In this document: one piece after another, positions 8,809 through 16,631 of the stretch
Layout of the letters: every line of letters starts with the position of its first letter
How positions within the stretch are numbered: position 1 is the stretch's first letter
Source: Lachnospiraceae bacterium
GTDB taxonomy: Bacteria > Bacillota > Clostridia > Lachnospirales > Lachnospiraceae
DNA length: 41,356 nt
Direction of reading: 5' to 3'
NCBI GenBank assembly: GCA_011960625.1
Contig: BLMJ01000226.1
Location: forward strand, 1-41,356
The notes under the pieces: generated by a model
Database searches by the model: none
What the model was told of the DNA's origin: nothing
Seen by the model: only the letters and a program-made list of their open reading frames with translations
Program-made: the position numbers and the translations under genes

Positions 8809-9180
8809 ATGAATGTTATATTAAGACTGTTATTGATTATAAGCGCATTATTGTTACTGCTGTTTATGCTAAAGAGAATCAGACAGTCGAAATTGAAGAT
8901 AGAATATACGATTTTTTGGATTGTATTTGCAAGTTTATTGGTATTTATGGGAATTTTTCCTAAAGTATTTTATGTACTCTCAGCGTTAATGGGGTTTCAG
9001 GCGCCAATGAGTATGGTGCTTTTAGCAATTATTTTTGTCTTAATTGTAAAAATTTTTTTTATGACTATACAGATGTCACAGTTGGAGAACAAGATTGACG
9101 CATTGGCTCAACAAATCGCAATCAACCGAAAAATAGACGCGGATTTTCAGGCAGAACATTGGGAGGACAAGGTAAAATAA
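8809..9180 (+). CDS. DUF2304 family small membrane protein
   Basis: A 123-residue protein with three predicted membrane segments (about residues 3-21, 33-52 and 65-87) and a short charged, coiled-coil-like tail (QLENKIDALAQQIAINRK). Size, topology and the position after a DPM1-like GT2 match DUF2304. This family is often found beside polyprenyl-phosphate glycosyltransferases and is suspected to anchor or assist them. No catalytic motif is visible. Confidence 0.75.
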   Translation: MNVILRLLLIISALLLLLFMLKRIRQSKLKIEYTIFWIVFASLLVFMGIFPKVFYVLSALMGFQAPMSMVLLAIIFVLIVKIFFMTIQMSQLENKIDALAQQIAINRKIDADFQAEHWEDKVK

Positions 9181-9182
9181 CG

Positions 9183-11111
9183 ATGGCAGAGTATATTGTA
9201 TGTTTTATTTTTTGGATTGTATTTGTATTTTTCTTGTATGCTTTTGGGAATGTTTTAATAAAAGAAGAGGAAGCGCAGTCAGTTAAGTTAATGGCGGGAT
9301 ATTTGGGATATAGTTTTTTTGTAGCAGTGGGCGGTATAATAATACAGTTAGCAAATTTTAAATGGAGTGTATTTGCAGTATATATGTGTATAATGCTTAT
9401 GGGAATCCTTTTATCTATCCTACTAACTAAATGGAAACGGGGAAAGGTTTTTACCTGTACATTAAAAGAATATATAGTAAACCACTGGTTTATATTTGTT
9501 CTTTGTTTTATTTTGATTTGTATGCTGTTTTGCTATTTTCGGCCATATTGGTATGGAAATCATTTGGATGATGGATATTATCTGACAAAGGTGGCGACAT
9601 TACCTTATGAAAAAAACAGTTTTCGAATGAATTATTCGGTGGGGGTAGAAAAAGCATCTATAGATTCCTATGTATTTAATACGTGGGAATTAGAAGCCTC
9701 TTTTTTTGTAAAGGTGTTACATGTTAATGCTGCTTTATTTTTGCGCCTATTTCAATCAGCATTCCATTATTTTATACTTTTGAATTGTATTTTGGCATTT
9801 GGATATAAAATACTTTTGAAAATTAATAAAGATTTTTGTATAAAGAATATCCAGTATATAGTTGGTACAGCCCTTATATTTTTTGTTTATTATGTCTATT
9901 TGGAGGATACAGGGTTATTTTTTATACGGGATATGTTTCATTTAAATTCAGCGATGTATTATGGGTGTTCTTCAGTAAAAGTTATAGTGGTGTTATTCTT
10001 GCTGCTGTTTTATATTGAGCAGGAAAAAATAGATATTAGGATGATTGTAGGAGTAGGTATGATATCTGTGGTCATGATATCAAAGACAGGGACTGTTCTT
10101 CCTGTTATTTTAATTACAACTATAGCATGCAGTTTAGTTTGGCTGCTGGAGATGCCCAATAATAAAAACAGAATTTTAGCAGTAATAATCGGTATTACAT
10201 ACATTGCTGCAGGTATCATAATTCCGGCTGGGGTAGGCGAACAAAAGGAAGTTTATAAGTTTGTTATAACAGCATTTAAGTCTCCGGTGTTTATTGTTAG
10301 TCTGATAATTTTTATGTTTAGTTTTACTATAAAAGATAAAATCGTTTATAGATTGAATAATATTCTCATGATAAGCGGAATTTTAATACTTGTACCTCAG
10401 ATTAATGATGTATTTGAGGCGGTTTCTGTTTATAATTTTGTAGCTGCAAGAGGGTGGTCTACTTATGTATATACTTTTGTTATTGTAAATATTTTTTATT
10501 TATCTTTGATTTTTAACAGATATTGGAATGGTGTAATTGTAAAAAGAGTATATCTAATAATTTCGAGTATTTTGACTATACTGATGATTTATGGGTATAG
10601 TATGGATGGAGGAGAATTATTTTCAGCAGGAGAACTTCCGGCAAGAACAAACATTAAAGAAGATGTGGCAAAGCTTTATCATAATCGTTATTTTATACCC
10701 AATACAACAATTGAGTTGGGGATGAAACTAGAAGAGTTAAGCGTTGAGTCAAAACAGCAATTGATGGTTGTATCACCAATGTGGGCGGGGATAGACGGTA
10801 CAGTACATGCATTGGCGCCCCAGCTTCGGACATATGCGCCAAGTATCGTATCTTTATCTGCGATAGAGCGTTATCCTGTGGAAGAAAATAGCAAAGTATA
10901 TGGTTATGATCAAACAAAGTATGATGAATTTTTAAATAATCCGACAGAGTATTCTGTAAAAAGATTCGAAAAGGAAATAGATAAATACGAAATAAACTGT
11001 ATCATAATACAAGATAACCGATGTGTAAAAGAGATGGAAGAGATGGGGTTTGTAAAGAAATATGCCATACAGGAAGGCGTTTATAATATATGGTATAGAG
11101 CTCACAATTAG
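9183..11111 (+). CDS. Large polytopic membrane protein, GT-C-like (DUF6077-like)
   Basis: About 642 residues. Numerous hydrophobic segments cover the first 480 or so residues, and a soluble C-terminal domain of about 150 residues follows (HNRYFIPNTTIELGMKLEEL onward). An acidic HLDDGYY motif after an early membrane segment resembles the acidic first-loop motif of GT-C glycosyltransferases. I infer transfer of the polyprenyl-phosphate sugar made by the upstream enzyme onto a glycan outside the membrane. The ATG at 9183, 2 bp after the DUF2304 stop, is preferred over an in-frame start at 9159 inside that gene. The DUF6077 assignment is from memory of the neighbourhood and is uncertain. Confidence 0.6.
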   Translation: MAEYIVCFIFWIVFVFFLYAFGNVLIKEEEAQSVKLMAGYLGYSFFVAVGGIIIQLANFKWSVFAVYMCIMLMGILLSILLTKWKRGKVFTCTLKEYIVNHWFIFVLCFILICMLFCYFRPYWYGNHLDDGYYLTKVATLPYEKNSFRMNYSVGVEKASIDSYVFNTWELEASFFVKVLHVNAALFLRLFQSAFHYFILLNCILAFGYKILLKINKDFCIKNIQYIVGTALIFFVYYVYLEDTGLFFIRDMFHLNSAMYYGCSSVKVIVVLFLLLFYIEQEKIDIRMIVGVGMISVVMISKTGTVLPVILITTIACSLVWLLEMPNNKNRILAVIIGITYIAAGIIIPAGVGEQKEVYKFVITAFKSPVFIVSLIIFMFSFTIKDKIVYRLNNILMISGILILVPQINDVFEAVSVYNFVAARGWSTYVYTFVIVNIFYLSLIFNRYWNGVIVKRVYLIISSILTILMIYGYSMDGGELFSAGELPARTNIKEDVAKLYHNRYFIPNTTIELGMKLEELSVESKQQLMVVSPMWAGIDGTVHALAPQLRTYAPSIVSLSAIERYPVEENSKVYGYDQTKYDEFLNNPTEYSVKRFEKEIDKYEINCIIIQDNRCVKEMEEMGFVKKYAIQEGVYNIWYRAHN

Positions 11112-11168
11112 AAATTTCATGTTCGATTATGCAGCTTACATATAATTTTGCAAAAGAGGGATGCGGAG

Positions 11169-11197
11169 TTGAAAAAAACAAATATATATAGTATAAT
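11169..11197 (+). promoter_or_regulatory. Sigma-A promoter before the ABC exporter genes
   Basis: TTGAAA (11169-11174), a 17-bp spacer and TATAAT (11192-11197), in the 130-bp gap before the permease gene. Predicted transcription start is near 11204, leaving a leader of about 38 nt. Confidence 0.75.
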
Positions 11198-11241
11198 AAA
11201 TCGACTTTAGAAAAAAGTGGTAATTTAGCGGGGACCAGCAA

Positions 11242-12018
11242 ATGGAACAATATGTACAAAATTTAAGAAAATTTCAGCCATTATTATATGAGTTAGTTGC
11301 AAGAGATGTAAAAATTAAGTATCGTAAGTCTGTATTAGGGGTATTATGGACACTCTTAAACCCTCTATTAATGATGGCCATACTATCTATAGTGTTTTCT
11401 AATCTGTTTCGTTTTGAAATTGAAAATTATTCTCTATACCTTTTGTCAGGACAGATTTTGTTTAATTTTTATAATGAATCAACATCTGGCGCTATGACAG
11501 CCATACTAGGAAATGCTTCTTTAATTAAAAAAGTATATATACCCAAATACCTATTTGTAGTATCAAGGATTGCATCCAGCTCTATTAATGTATTATCCTC
11601 ATTTTGTGCGCTCATTTTGGTTATGCTGTTTACAAGAATGGAACTTCACTATACCATGTTTTTGGTGATCATTCCGCTGGTATATATCATTATATTTTCT
11701 TTGGGAGTAGGATTGATACTGGCTGCATTGACGGTGAAATTCCGAGATATCATGCATTTGTACGGAGTATTTATCACAGCGCTTATGTACTTGACGCCCA
11801 TCATCTATTCAATAGAAATGCTCCCAGGATGGGTACAGGTGATTGTAAGGTTGAATCCGCTTACCGGAATTTTAGAGATTTTTAGGAATGTGATGATTTA
11901 TAACACAATTCCGCCGATTAGCCAGTTCCTCATATCGTTTGCAGTAGTATGCTTTATGCTGCTTCTTGGTTTGTGGATCTTTTATAAACAACAAGATGAG
12001 TTTATATTAAATTTGTAG
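11242..12018 (+). CDS. ABC-2 type glycan export permease (TagG/Wzm-like)
   Basis: A 258-residue membrane protein with about six hydrophobic segments. The amphipathic N-terminus LLYELVARDVKIKYRKSVLG is the hallmark of TagG/Wzm/RfbA permeases, followed by WTLLNPLLMMAIL. These permeases export lipid-linked teichoic acid or O-polysaccharide across the membrane with a dedicated ATPase, here the next gene 20 bp downstream. The gene has its own promoter. The glycan it exports should be the one built by the flanking glycosyltransferases. Confidence 0.9.
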   Translation: MEQYVQNLRKFQPLLYELVARDVKIKYRKSVLGVLWTLLNPLLMMAILSIVFSNLFRFEIENYSLYLLSGQILFNFYNESTSGAMTAILGNASLIKKVYIPKYLFVVSRIASSSINVLSSFCALILVMLFTRMELHYTMFLVIIPLVYIIIFSLGVGLILAALTVKFRDIMHLYGVFITALMYLTPIIYSIEMLPGWVQVIVRLNPLTGILEIFRNVMIYNTIPPISQFLISFAVVCFMLLLGLWIFYKQQDEFILNL

Positions 12019-12038
12019 ATGCTCAGGGAGAAAATTAG

Positions 12039-12797
12039 ATGGATAATACGATTGTAAAAGTAGACCATGTCTCGATGCGTTTTAATCTGTCCTCTCAAAA
12101 AGTGGATAATATGAAAGAATATTTTATTAAAAGATTAAAACGAAAGTTGAATACGGACGACGAGTTCTGGGCATTACAGGATGTTGACTTTGAGATAGGA
12201 AGAGGAGAGTCTGTTGCCTTAATCGGCTTAAATGGATGTGGAAAGAGTACCATGCTTAAAACCATTGCAGGGGTGTTAAAGCCGACGAAGGGCAGCGTTA
12301 CCGTAAGAGGAAGTATTGCGCCTATGATTGAGCTTGGGGCAGGGTTTGATATGGATCTTACGGCCAAGGAGAATGTATATTTGAATGGTGCAATCCTTGG
12401 GTATGGAAGAGAACAAATGAATGGATATTATGATAATATCGTAGATTTTTCTGAACTAAAGGATTTTATGGATGTTCCCGTCAAGAACTTCTCGTCAGGT
12501 ATGCTTGCAAGGCTTGCTTTTTCTATTGCAACGATTGGAAAGCCAGATATCTTAATCGTAGACGAGGTCCTGTCAGTGGGTGATTTTCGATTTCAGGAAA
12601 AATGCGAGAAGAGAATCCAGGGAATGATGAAAGAGGATACGACTATCCTGTTCGTATCCCATAGTATTGCACAAGTGAAGAAGATCTGTAAGAGGGCTAT
12701 ATGGCTTGAGAAGGGACGGGTTCGTGAAGATGGTTCCAGCGAAGAAGTGGGGAGTAGATTTGAGAAAGCTTATTATGCAGGAGAATTGGAAGAGTAG
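12039..12797 (+). CDS. ABC glycan export ATPase (TagH/Wzt-like)
   Basis: A 252-residue ATPase with Walker A GLNGCGKST (K69), signature FSSGMLARLAFS, Walker B ILIVDEVLSVGD and an H-loop VSHS. The roughly 60-residue N-terminal segment before Walker A, including an amphipathic stretch, is normal for TagH/Wzt ATPases. It lacks the C-terminal carbohydrate-binding domain seen in O9a-type Wzt, so export probably does not need recognition of a chain-end cap. It pairs with the upstream permease to export the glycan. Confidence 0.92.
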   Translation: MDNTIVKVDHVSMRFNLSSQKVDNMKEYFIKRLKRKLNTDDEFWALQDVDFEIGRGESVALIGLNGCGKSTMLKTIAGVLKPTKGSVTVRGSIAPMIELGAGFDMDLTAKENVYLNGAILGYGREQMNGYYDNIVDFSELKDFMDVPVKNFSSGMLARLAFSIATIGKPDILIVDEVLSVGDFRFQEKCEKRIQGMMKEDTTILFVSHSIAQVKKICKRAIWLEKGRVREDGSSEEVGSRFEKAYYAGELEE

Positions 12798-12812
12798 AAG
12801 GTTGGAATTGAC

Positions 12813-13445
12813 ATGAAGATGTGGAAAAAAATTATACTTGTGTTAGCGGTCATTCTGTTGGGCGGCGTTTACTCTTATGGCGAATGGTCAAGGGCTATAT
12901 ATAATACGGATATTAGTACGGGTTTGTATGAAAATACAGGCGCGTTGGAGAATGGAATTGCATTTGAACAGCAGTTTACGTGTTATGACGAGGGGTTTTG
13001 CGGACTGAGCGTAAAGCTTTCAAAACTAGATCATCCTGTAATAGGCGAGTATAATTGGGAAATACAAGACGTAGAAGCAGGAAAGGTTGTAGGGAATGGT
13101 ACGATCGATGAGAGTACCACGGAAAATAAGCTGTTTGAAAGCTCGAGTGCGTTAAAGAGAGGAAACATTATATTGAATTTTCCAAGGCAGGAAGGCAGCG
13201 CCGGAAAAGAATATATATTTGTGATAAAAGAAAGTGATGTTAGGGCCGATGAGACGATGGCGGTCTATCTAACAGAAATGAATGAAAACAGCAGTTCTTT
13301 GAAAGTAGGCAATCAGCATATGGATAAGGCCGGGGTGATTAAACTATATTATCATAGATTCAATGTTGAGACATTTATAGTTTTCTTAGGAATTATGGTA
13401 TATCTGGCTATTTTCATAAAATTTATATACAAACTATTTCGATGA
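12813..13445 (+). CDS. Unknown membrane protein with extracytoplasmic domain flanked by two TM helices
   Basis: I do not recognise this 210-residue protein. It has an N-terminal membrane segment (about residues 6-22), a roughly 155-residue polar domain rich in alternating hydrophobic residues that suggests a beta sandwich, and a C-terminal membrane segment (about 184-205). The topology puts the middle domain outside the cell. It lies 15 bp after the exporter ATPase and ends over the upstream region of the next glycosyltransferase, so it probably works in the export or wall attachment of the glycan. The SD AGAAGG is 11 nt from the ATG, slightly far. Confidence 0.6.
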   Translation: MKMWKKIILVLAVILLGGVYSYGEWSRAIYNTDISTGLYENTGALENGIAFEQQFTCYDEGFCGLSVKLSKLDHPVIGEYNWEIQDVEAGKVVGNGTIDESTTENKLFESSSALKRGNIILNFPRQEGSAGKEYIFVIKESDVRADETMAVYLTEMNENSSSLKVGNQHMDKAGVIKLYYHRFNVETFIVFLGIMVYLAIFIKFIYKLFR

Positions 13446-13459
13446 TAAAGGAGTTTAAG

Positions 13460-14437
13460 ATGGATGTTTCAATCGTAATTCCCACAAAAAATGCGGGTCC
13501 CATATTTAATAAGGTATTGGAGAGGGTTTTTGCTCAGGATACACAATATGAGTATGAAGTGATATGCGTAGATTCAGGTTCAAAAGACGGTACGTTAGAT
13601 ATTATAAGAAAGTATCCGTGTAAGTTATATGAGATTCCGCCTGAGGAATTTGGTCATGGAAAGACGAGAAATTATGGAGCCTCCAAGGGAAGCGGAGAAT
13701 ATATTGTCTTTATCACTCAAGATGCAATGCCGGCGTCAAAGAAGTGGCTGCAGAACTTTATTGACGGAATGAAAATGGACCCTGAGATTGTAGGAGGGTT
13801 TGGAATACATTATACTTATCCGAACTGTAATATTATAGATAAGAGAGATTTGTATCACCATTTTAAGAATTTTGGAGAAGATAATACGATTTTCCAATTG
13901 ACGGACGAGAATAGGGAACAATACAACAATGAAGAGGCCTATAGACATTTCATTGTGTTTTTCTCGGACAACAATTCCTGTGTTAGAAGAGATATTTTTG
14001 AAAAATATCCATATAAAGACGTAGACTTTGCGGAGGATCAGATTTGGGCCAGACAGATGATAGAGATGGGATTCAAGAAATTATACTGCCCATTTGCGCC
14101 TGTATACCATTCTCATAATTATAAACTTTCGGATTATTTCCAGAGGTATTATGATGAATATAAAGGTTTGTATAATCTGCATAAGTTTATTATTTCAACA
14201 GGATGGCATAAGATACCATTGCAGATTGCAAAGCACATATTAGGAGATGCGAGATACATCAGGACACAGAAATTAAGCAAAAGAGAGAAAATATATTGGG
14301 TGAAATATTCGGTATGCAGAAATTTCAGCAGATATGTAGGAGGATATCTGGGAGGGAAATATGCAAGTTATTCTCCGAGAAAGCAGAGATGGCTGGATAG
14401 GCATATATCACAGCAGTATAAACAGAGAAATGTGTAA
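13460..14437 (+). CDS. GT2, rhamnosyltransferase-like
   Basis: A 325-residue GT-A enzyme: VSIVIPTKNAG at the N-terminus, VDSGSKDGTLDI, GHGKTRNYGA, FITQDAMP in place of the usual DxD region, and AEDQIWARQM as the likely catalytic-base region. GHGxTRNxGA with TQDA is the pattern of bacterial rhamnosyltransferases of the WsaE/RfbN type. ATG 13460 is chosen because the SD AAAGGAG (13447-13453) is 6 nt upstream. It is followed 11 bp later by a WsaF-like enzyme, which supports a rhamnan-type backbone; the actual sugar is inferred. Confidence 0.82.
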   Translation: MDVSIVIPTKNAGPIFNKVLERVFAQDTQYEYEVICVDSGSKDGTLDIIRKYPCKLYEIPPEEFGHGKTRNYGASKGSGEYIVFITQDAMPASKKWLQNFIDGMKMDPEIVGGFGIHYTYPNCNIIDKRDLYHHFKNFGEDNTIFQLTDENREQYNNEEAYRHFIVFFSDNNSCVRRDIFEKYPYKDVDFAEDQIWARQMIEMGFKKLYCPFAPVYHSHNYKLSDYFQRYYDEYKGLYNLHKFIISTGWHKIPLQIAKHILGDARYIRTQKLSKREKIYWVKYSVCRNFSRYVGGYLGGKYASYSPRKQRWLDRHISQQYKQRNV

Positions 14438-14448
14438 AGGAGATTTGA

Positions 14449-15699
14449 TTGAGTATGGTTGCAAAATTGCTGAGAATGTTACAGAAAGTACCAAGAATTT
14501 TGAAAACAGAGGGAATACGCGGAGTGATCAGAAGAGTGTTTCAGAAGCTTCGTGTTGTTCCCACGAAGGCAGAACCCCTTGTATTGTATGAGTTTATTAT
14601 GAATCGGAAAAAGGTTCCGCTGAATAAAAAGAGCTATGATGAACATAAAGAGGATTCTGTAAAGATACTGAACTGGGTGATCCCTCAGATGGGAGAAGGT
14701 TCAGGGGGGCATACAACAATTTTTAGGTTTATATCTAATTTGGAAAAACGAGGATTTCATAGCAGAGTTTATTTGTTCAGAGCGGTGAATTTTTTCGACA
14801 ATAAGACTTTGCGTACCTTTGTGGAAAGTGCATTTCCAATCTTAGATCCGAAAGTGGAGCTTTATTACGATGTCAAATATATGAAATTTGCGCATGCCAC
14901 CTTTGCAACTTCTTGGGATACGGCATATCATGTCAGGAATTTTGAAAACACCATTTCAAAGTTTTATTTTGTACAGGATTTTGAACCGTATTTTTATGCT
15001 CATGGATCAGATTTCCAGTTCGCTGAAAATACGTATAAGTTTGGTCTGAGAGGAATTACGGCGGGAGACTGGCTGAGAGATAAGCTGAACAAAGAATACG
15101 GTATGAAAACAGACAGTTTTCATTTTTCCTATCAGAGGGATGTGTACTACCCGGTGAAGCGACGGAACCGTAAGCGGAGAGTTTTCTTTTATGCAAGACC
15201 AGTGACTCCCAGAAGGGATTTTGAGCTTGGGTTGCTGGCTCTGGACGAGCTGTGCAGACGTTTGCCGGATGTGGAAGTAATCTTTGCCGGATGGGATCTG
15301 AGGGATTATGTGATTCCGTTTAAACATAGGAGTTTTGGCGTAGTTACGATGCAGAAACTTGCGGAGTGTTATAACCAGTGCGATATGTGTCTGGTAATCT
15401 CTAATACGAATCTATCTCTTGTACCGTTGGAGGTTATGGCATGTGGTTCCGTAGCCGTTTGCTCTTCCGGAGAGAACAGCTCCTGGATGGTGAATGAGAA
15501 TAACGCCGTGTTGGTAGATTATGACCCTATTGAGATTGCGAATACAATGGAGTATTATTTCAATAATCCAGATAAGATGGCCGCTATCAGGGAGAAAGGA
15601 TTAGAGTTTGTTAAGACTACTTCCTGGGAGAGGGAAGCTGACAAAGTGAAAGAGGTGATTCTTGAGGCCATTGAGGAGGATAAAGGAAAGATAGGATAA
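14449..15699 (+). CDS. WsaF-like glycosyltransferase (GT-B, possible rhamnosyltransferase)
   Basis: A 416-residue protein. The GSGGHTTIFRFISNLEKRGF acceptor-domain motif, the FYFVQDFEPYFY segment and the C-terminal NLSLVPLEVMACG donor motif match WsaF-type rhamnosyltransferases. A TTG start at 14449 sits 6 nt after the SD AAAGGAG (14436-14442); the ATG at 14455 would be 12 nt away, so TTG is favoured. This is the last gene of the first glycan block and is followed by a strong terminator. A run of six G at 14704-14709 is in frame and too short to suggest slippage. Confidence 0.8.
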   Translation: MSMVAKLLRMLQKVPRILKTEGIRGVIRRVFQKLRVVPTKAEPLVLYEFIMNRKKVPLNKKSYDEHKEDSVKILNWVIPQMGEGSGGHTTIFRFISNLEKRGFHSRVYLFRAVNFFDNKTLRTFVESAFPILDPKVELYYDVKYMKFAHATFATSWDTAYHVRNFENTISKFYFVQDFEPYFYAHGSDFQFAENTYKFGLRGITAGDWLRDKLNKEYGMKTDSFHFSYQRDVYYPVKRRNRKRRVFFYARPVTPRRDFELGLLALDELCRRLPDVEVIFAGWDLRDYVIPFKHRSFGVVTMQKLAECYNQCDMCLVISNTNLSLVPLEVMACGSVAVCSSGENSSWMVNENNAVLVDYDPIEIANTMEYYFNNPDKMAAIREKGLEFVKTTSWEREADKVKEVILEAIEEDKGKIG

Positions 15700-15714
15700 T
15701 TTAAACAGAACTAT

Positions 15715-15750
15715 AAAAAAATCGCAGAGTAGGTTACTCTGCGATTTTTT
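15715..15750 (+). terminator. Strong intrinsic terminator at the end of the first glycan block
   Basis: A perfect stem of ATCGCAGAGTA (15721-15731) with TACTCTGCGAT (15735-15745) and a GGT loop is extended by flanking A and T runs, and ends in six T. The A-run on the left side would let it work on the other strand too. Confidence 0.9.
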
Positions 15751-15961
15751 CTTAAACGACGTATCTATTATAACCATCTGAAACAAATAATTCAATACCT
15801 AAAATGTTTTTAATATAAATTGTCATAAAAAGTAAAAATATTAGTCAGTCTATTATCATATATTATATATATTCTTTGTATATTCATACAAATATACCAA
15901 GTATTCAGTGTATTATATTCGCAAAACAGATAAAATTTTCGCAGAGTAACCTACTTTGCGA
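15722..15961. repeat. Pair of near-identical palindromes in inverted orientation around an AT-rich spacer
   Basis: Palindrome 1 (15722-15744) has arms TCGCAGAGTA and TACTCTGCGA with loop GGT. Palindrome 2 (15939-15961) has arms TCGCAGAGTA and TACTTTGCGA with loop ACC. The reverse complement of palindrome 2 matches palindrome 1 at 22 of 23 positions. The first is the terminator stem and the second ends 2 nt before the SD of the first NusG-like gene. The roughly 190-bp spacer is very AT-rich, and I found no convincing promoter in it. Confidence 0.8.
15875..15892. other. Operator-like 18-bp inverted repeat
   Basis: TTTGTAT-ATTC-ATACAAA is a perfect 7-bp inverted repeat with a 4-bp spacer, about 80 bp before the first NusG-like gene. 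It could be a repressor or activator site. In so AT-rich a stretch it could also arise by chance. Confidence 0.35.
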
Positions 15962-15972
15962 AAACAGAGGAG

Positions 15973-16488
15973 GTGTTTCCAATCTGGTATGTTTTGCGTT
16001 GCGAAAAAGGCAATGAGAGAAGAGCTGCTAAGCTTTTGAAGCAGTGCTATCATTTTTCGGAGCAGGCCGATATATTCCTTATTACATTTGAGAAAATGAA
16101 ACGATATGAAGGAAGCTGGCATTATAAGGAAGAGCTTCTGTTTCAGGGAATTGTATTTGCAGAGGTGAGCTGTCATGAGAGATTGGAAGCGGCAGCACAT
16201 AACGCAGTGGTGTTTTGTCCTTTTAGAGACGGAGGGTACAGCCTGTGTCTGGAAGAGGAGGAGAAGGAATTTCTGAAGGAGATTGGCGGAGAAGAACACC
16301 ATATTGCGATGTCGAGGGGATATATTCAAAATGGAGTCACCTTTGTGACAGAAGGCCCTTTATGCGGAAAAGAATGTAAGATTCATAAGATTGATCGTCA
16401 TAGGAGAATGGCGAGAATTGACAGTCCGTTAGACTATTTTCGAAAAAAAGAGTTTTGGATGGGGCTTGAGATTACGGAAAAGAATTGA
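15973..16488 (+). CDS. Divergent NusG-family antiterminator (LoaP-like)
   Basis: About 170 residues. The NGN domain starts with WYVLRCEKGNERRAAKLLKQ and the C-terminal KOW region is FVTEGPLCGKECKIHKIDRH. This is the specialised-NusG layout of LoaP, which binds RNA polymerase and a leader RNA to promote processive readthrough of terminators in long polysaccharide or antibiotic operons. The start is unclear: the SD AGAGGAGG (15966-15973) overlaps the only canonical in-frame start (GTG 15973), whereas ATC at 15982 sits 8 nt from the SD directly before the conserved WYV. A perfect-looking hairpin ends 2 nt before the SD. A canonical LoaP gene follows at 16632. Confidence 0.75.
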   Translation: MFPIWYVLRCEKGNERRAAKLLKQCYHFSEQADIFLITFEKMKRYEGSWHYKEELLFQGIVFAEVSCHERLEAAAHNAVVFCPFRDGGYSLCLEEEEKEFLKEIGGEEHHIAMSRGYIQNGVTFVTEGPLCGKECKIHKIDRHRRMARIDSPLDYFRKKEFWMGLEITEKN

Positions 16489-16547
16489 AACAGAAACTGA
16501 CGAAATTGTAGTACTGGGCTATGATTTTGTAAGTATTTGCAATAAAC

Positions 16548-16615
16548 GGGGAAGATGAGGGGATTCACGGCTTTTGACGTGGATATGGCGAAGCATACTC
16601 TAAAATCTACTCCCC
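16548..16615 (+). ncRNA. Candidate structured leader RNA (three-way junction) upstream of loaP
   Basis: By hand folding, GGGGA (16548-16552) pairs with TCCCC (16611-16615) and AGAT (16553-16556) with ATCT (16605-16608), leaving a 2-nt bulge. GAG/CTC (16557-16559, 16598-16600) extends the stem. Inside are a 7-bp hairpin (ATTCACG 16563-16569 with CGTGGAT 16578-16584, one G-U) and a small TATGGC-GAA-GCATA hairpin. The structure ends 4 nt before the loaP SD, so it could control loaP translation or act as a recruitment site for a LoaP protein. No U-tract follows, so it is not a simple terminator. Confidence 0.5.
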
Positions 16616-16631
16616 AAACGAGGTGACAGAG

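Noticed and set aside
14704..14709. Six-G run in the WsaF-like gene, with others at 25212-25217 and 37371-37376
   Set aside because: In frame, short, and also found in the housekeeping gene mfd, so not a sign of phase variation.
15820..15916. A sigma-A promoter for the antiterminator genes in the AT-rich spacer
   Set aside because: TTGTCA (15820) and several TATTAT-like boxes exist, but none are at 16-18 bp spacing.
16489..16547. Promoter between the two antiterminator genes (TTGAAA at 16485)
   Set aside because: The -10 candidate at 18 bp (TAGTAC) matches consensus at only three positions; cotranscription is simpler.
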